From assembly GCA_021442155.1 (NCBI GenBank), contig CM038215.1, positions 10,378,976-10,442,975 of the forward strand: DNA of 64,000 bases, given 5' to 3'. Numbering within the stretch: position 1 is the first letter of the stretch; each line of letters begins with the position of its first letter. Below the pieces are notes generated by a model. It was not told the origin of the DNA, searched no databases, and was given only the letters and a program-made list of their open reading frames with translations. Positions 60,658 to 64,000 of this stretch are shown in pieces. Source of the stretch: Cymbidium sinense (Eukaryota; Streptophyta; Magnoliopsida; Asparagales; Orchidaceae). A program made the translations under genes and the position numbers.

Positions 60658-61754
60658 CAGGGTTTAGGGGTTTAGGGTTGGGATTTAGGGTTTAGTGGTT
60701 GGTTTTATGGGGTTTTAGGTTTAGGGTTTAGGTTTGTGGGTCCTTTAGGTTTTTAGTAGGTTTAGGTTTTATTTTAGTTTATTTTTAGGTTTAGGTTAGG
60801 TTATTTTTTAGTTTAATTTTATTTTATTTTTTTTTTTTAGATGTAGGTTTTTTTTTAGGTTTAGGTTTAGGTTTTTATGTTGTTTTCTTAGGTTTAGGTT
60901 TTAGGTTTTAGGTTTTTATTTTAGGTTTAGGTTTAGGTTTTATTTTTTAGTTTAGTTTTAATTATTTTTAGTTGATTTTATTTAATTTAGTTTAGGTTAG
61001 GTTTACGTTTAGTTTAGTTTTGGTTTAGGTTTAGGTTTTATTTATTTTAGTTTAGGTTTAGGTTTATCTTATTTTTTATATATTTTTTTAGGATTAGTTT
61101 TTCTTAATTTCTGACTTTAGGTTTTATTTTTTCTTTATTTTTAGGATTTTTTTAAGTTTATTTTTTAGGTTTAGTTTTTTATTTTATTTTATTTTAGGTT
61201 TATTTTAGGTTTATTTTATTTTTATTTTAGGTTTAGTTTTTATTTTATTTAGGTTTTTTATTCTTAGGTTTATTTTATTTTTTAATTTAGTTTAAATTTT
61301 TATTTGTTTTATTTTAATTTATTTTTATTAGTTTATTTTATTTTATTTTTAGGTTTACATTTAAGTTTTAGTGTAGGTTTTTTTTTCTATTTTTATTTTT
61401 TAATTTATTTAGGTTTATGATTTTTTATTTATGTTATTTGTAAATTTTATTTAGTTTAGGTTTTATTTTTGTTAGGGTTTAGTTTAGTTTTTAGCTTTTT
61501 AGTGGTTTTTAAGGGCCCAGGGGTCTTTTGTTGGGGTTTACACCCAGGTTTAGGGTTTAGAGTATTTTAGGTTGGGTGGTGGTTTTAGGATTTATGTTTA
61601 GGGTTTAGGTGGGTTTGGAGTGGGTTTAGGGTGGGAGTTAGGGTCAGGTTTAGGGTCCAGTGTTTTTTTGTGGTTTAGTTTAGGTTTAGGGAGTGTTTAG
61701 GTCCGTGGCAGGAAGGGTTTAGTTTAGGGAGGTTTTAGGGTTTTATTATTTTTT

Positions 61755-62035
61755 AAATTTTTAATTTTTTTAAATTAAGTAAACTGGTAGTTTAGGTTTA
61801 TTTAGTTTATTTTATTTTTTATTTTGATTTTTGTTTTTAGCTTAGTTTATGTTTTTATTTATTTTATGTTATTTTAGCTTTTATTTATTATTAGTATTAT
61901 TAATATTTATGTTTAGGTTTAGGTTTAGGTTTAGGTTTTAGTTTTGGTTTAGGTTTTTATTTTATTTTATTTTTTATTTTATTTAGGTTTAGGTTTTATT
62001 AATTTTTTTTTTAGGTTTTTAGATTTTTTATTTTA
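61755..62035 (+). repeat. Higher-order repeat unit 12, shortened
   Basis: Anchor AAATTAAGTAAACTGGTAG at 61,772, then only part of the unit before the next TTTAGGG block. Confidence 0.72.
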
Positions 62036-62233
62036 TTTTAGGGTTTGTGGTTTAGGGTTTTAGGTTTAGGGTTTAGGGTTTAGGGTTTAAGGTTTAGAGT
62101 TTAGAGTTTAGGGTTTAGGTTAGTAGGATTTTGGGTTTAGGGTTTAGTGTTTAGTGTTTAGGGTTTAAGGTTCAAGGTTTAGGGTTTAGCATTTAGGTTA
62201 TAGTTTAGGATTTAGGGTTTTTGGGATTTTTTT

Positions 62234-62297
62234 AACATAGAGTAAATTTTAATTCAACATTTCTTCTTTTCAATTTCATTAACCAAGTAACAAACCA
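62234..62297 (-). pseudogene. GR-RBP fragment 3 (end of 3' UTR only)
   Basis: 64 bp matching the 3' UTR ends of fragments 1 and 2 (TTCTTCTTTTCAATTTCATT, then AACCAAGTAACAAACCA on the plus strand). It is preceded by TTTAGGG block and T7 like fragment 1. No coding sequence is left: the LTR-like sequence starts right after it. Confidence 0.75.
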
Positions 62298-64000
62298 GGG
62301 AAGTGAGGTAATCAAATGACCTCCTTGGGCTAGCTAAAGCCTTGTGTTCCCGGGGATGTCCAGACTATATACCCATTACCATTCAATCTTATATAAATCA
62401 ACACATGAATAGAGGAAAGAGAACTCAACATTCGTACACTTAAGCTATAAGCACATGTATTTCTTATGCATTTATAACTAGCATCATAACACATATTATT
62501 ATTCATTTATAAGCTTTTGAAAAATGCATTTTGATTTAATATTGATAATAGCCAAGCATATATTAAATTAAATCAACACTTGCAAGCTTACATAAAGGAA
62601 ATCTATTTTATTTTACTTGATTCTGAAAAGATGGATGAATGAATTCAAATGACATACCAAATTTAACATGATTGGAAAGAGGACAATCAAATATAAGCAT
62701 GTGATTAATTCAACGAAACCTAGTTCTTAAGGACAATGAAATCAAATAAGATTACTTAAAGCAAATCAAAGTATCTTTATTAATTAAGTTTTGGATTTGA
62801 TTTGATTTAAAGAGGAGAAGGGAAATCAACACTTATTGTTTTAAACCCATTTCCGCATTATTGATTTGATTTTATTTAAGGAAATGTAATTAAGTTGATT
62901 TTATGGGTTAATTAAGTTGAACCCTTAATTAGATGAATTAATTACCCTTACCAATGTCACATTAAAGTAATTAACTAAATAATTATTAGCCAACATGATA
63001 TGCATGGAAAATAAACTTACAATGATCGTAGGAAATAAAAGGGGCAAATGCAATTAGTTCATGATTAATAGTTAATTAAATTAAGGGACTTAATTAATTA
63101 CTCTTATGGTTTTTCCACATGTGGACTAATCATAATTTCATTAAACACCTTTAGGTTATTAAACACCTAAAGATCTACCACATGATTTAATTAATTAAGC
63201 TCTAATGTGATTATAATTTCAATTTGATTAACCGATTTAATTAATTAGTTAAATCTTAATTATTTTCATTTTAAAAATGGGTGAAATGAACTTAGGGAAA
63301 GGGGTCTAACCCTATTCCTTAGTTCACTTATTATTGAACAATGATTGATAAACTTAATTAACTAAATTATTACTATTCATGAGATTAATTAATCATTAAT
63401 TAACTTAAAAGAGTATTTAAGGTTTAATTTATCAATTTTCCTAATTAAGTGAGCAATAAATCTCAAGAAATTCATGGGAGGTAGAGGTCATCCCATTAAA
63501 TTAACCCACAAATTTTGAGATTAATTGCTTAAGTAATTAAAAGTAATTAAAAAAATTAATTTTGTAATTATACTTTAATTAATATTTAATATTAGTTAAG
63601 ATCATTTTTAATTAATTCTCCTCTGAAATACCTTTAAAATGAGTATTTATTCAAATTTTTTTTCTATGATTTTTTAAATTATTTTTAGAAGTTTGAGTCA
63701 TTAAGAATGATTAATTAAGCCTAATTAAAGCCTATTCCTGATGGAACCACGTGGCGTGCTAACGTGACGCGCTTTCCACGTGGTGCTGCGGGACTCGATA
63801 CTTAAAACTTATCTAACTCAATGCCTACATGGCAGTGGAGGATGCGGTTTCTCATCAAGATCGTACAACTGCAATTAATCCCATAGCTTAATAGAATTTA
63901 ATTAGATCGATATAATAGATCTAATCATGATTGCCCATTCCGATCTTGTGGAATGGACGGTGCATGATCTAACATCACTCAATTGAGGGAGAATGGAGTC
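62298..64000 (-). mobile_element. LTR-like sequence, second copy, inverted and truncated
   Basis: The reverse complement is collinear with about 9,600-11,620 of the left LTR-like sequence. Shared landmarks: the CACGTGG/CACGTGT area near 63,745 (left 9,901), GGGATGACCTCTACCTCCC at 63,476-63,494 (left 10,188), and the GGTATAT.AGTCTG and AGGCTTTA..TAGCCC.AAG..GGTC stretch at 62,310-62,360 (left about 11,530-11,590). Spacing is similar, slightly shorter here. No gene is visible. It is cut on its left by GR-RBP fragment 3 and runs off the window on its right. Confidence 0.7.

Larger units (their letters stand above)
59876..62233 (+). repeat. Higher-order TTTAGGG-derived repeat, segment 4
   Basis: The array resumes after L1 copy C. 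It has two anchored units (11 and 12), one unit without an anchor (60,765-61,472), and TTTAGGG blocks with more G than elsewhere (61,480-61,740). It ends in a TTTAGGG block and T7 against GR-RBP fragment 3. The patch 59,930-59,995 (GGCAGGCTCTGGGGCC, GGTAGCCTAGGCTCAG) is C-containing and unlike the array. Confidence 0.85.

Noticed and set aside
18106..62233. CRISPR-like or tRNA-like structures in the repeated DNA
   Set aside because: There are no fixed-length repeats with unique spacers and no tRNA fold with A and B boxes. The periodicity is that of a telomeric repeat.

Overview
The window is plant nuclear DNA and is almost entirely repetitive. The repeats are built on the plant telomere motif TTTAGGG. 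The mobile elements are plant-type L1 LINEs carrying a C-terminal RNase H domain, plant RTE LINEs with a (TTG)n tail, a decayed 'putative plant transposon protein' gene, and a long AT-rich LTR-like sequence. I see no intact host gene, tRNA, rRNA or CRISPR array. The species cannot be named from this.

Layout. 1-2,406: AT-rich DNA with a decayed plant-transposon-protein gene behind a TATA box. 2,407-6,551: featureless DNA and a 5'-truncated RTE LINE on the plus strand. 6,552-14,530: a long LTR-like sequence, Tat/Ogre-like by its right end, with internal tandem repeats. 14,530-18,105: 5'-truncated L1 copy A (minus). 18,106-21,211: degenerate TTTAGGG array 1. 21,212-27,955: 5'-truncated L1 copy B (minus). 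27,956-50,397: array 2, degenerate at first, then from 35,278 a higher-order repeat of about 0.6-0.9 kb units separated by blocks of nearly clean TTTAGGG. This stretch holds two fragments of a glycine-rich RNA-binding protein (GR-RBP) retropseudogene and one inverted segment (43,475-45,848). 50,398-59,875: near-complete L1 copy C (minus), split by a nested RTE LINE with a 17-bp target-site duplication. 59,876-62,297: more higher-order repeat ending in a third GR-RBP fragment. 62,298-64,000: the same LTR-like family as on the left, inverted.

Main observation. On the plus strand, the G-rich telomeric sequence is repeatedly followed by a poly(T) run and then by the reverse complement of a polyadenylated 3' end. 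This holds for L1 B, L1 C, two GR-RBP fragments and most higher-order repeat units. After the 5'-truncated end, TTTAGGG-like repeat resumes. This geometry is what is expected when the G-rich strand primes reverse transcription of poly(A) RNA, either at a chromosome end or at an L1-endonuclease nick in a telomere-like array. The block may therefore be a telomere-associated retrotransposition domain. I treat this as a hypothesis.

Main caution. At 28,011-28,036 there is a sequence that I recognise as the Oxford Nanopore ligation adapter, inside the array and 56 bp from the L1 B junction. At least that point is an assembly artefact, so long-range order across the arrays should be confirmed with raw reads.
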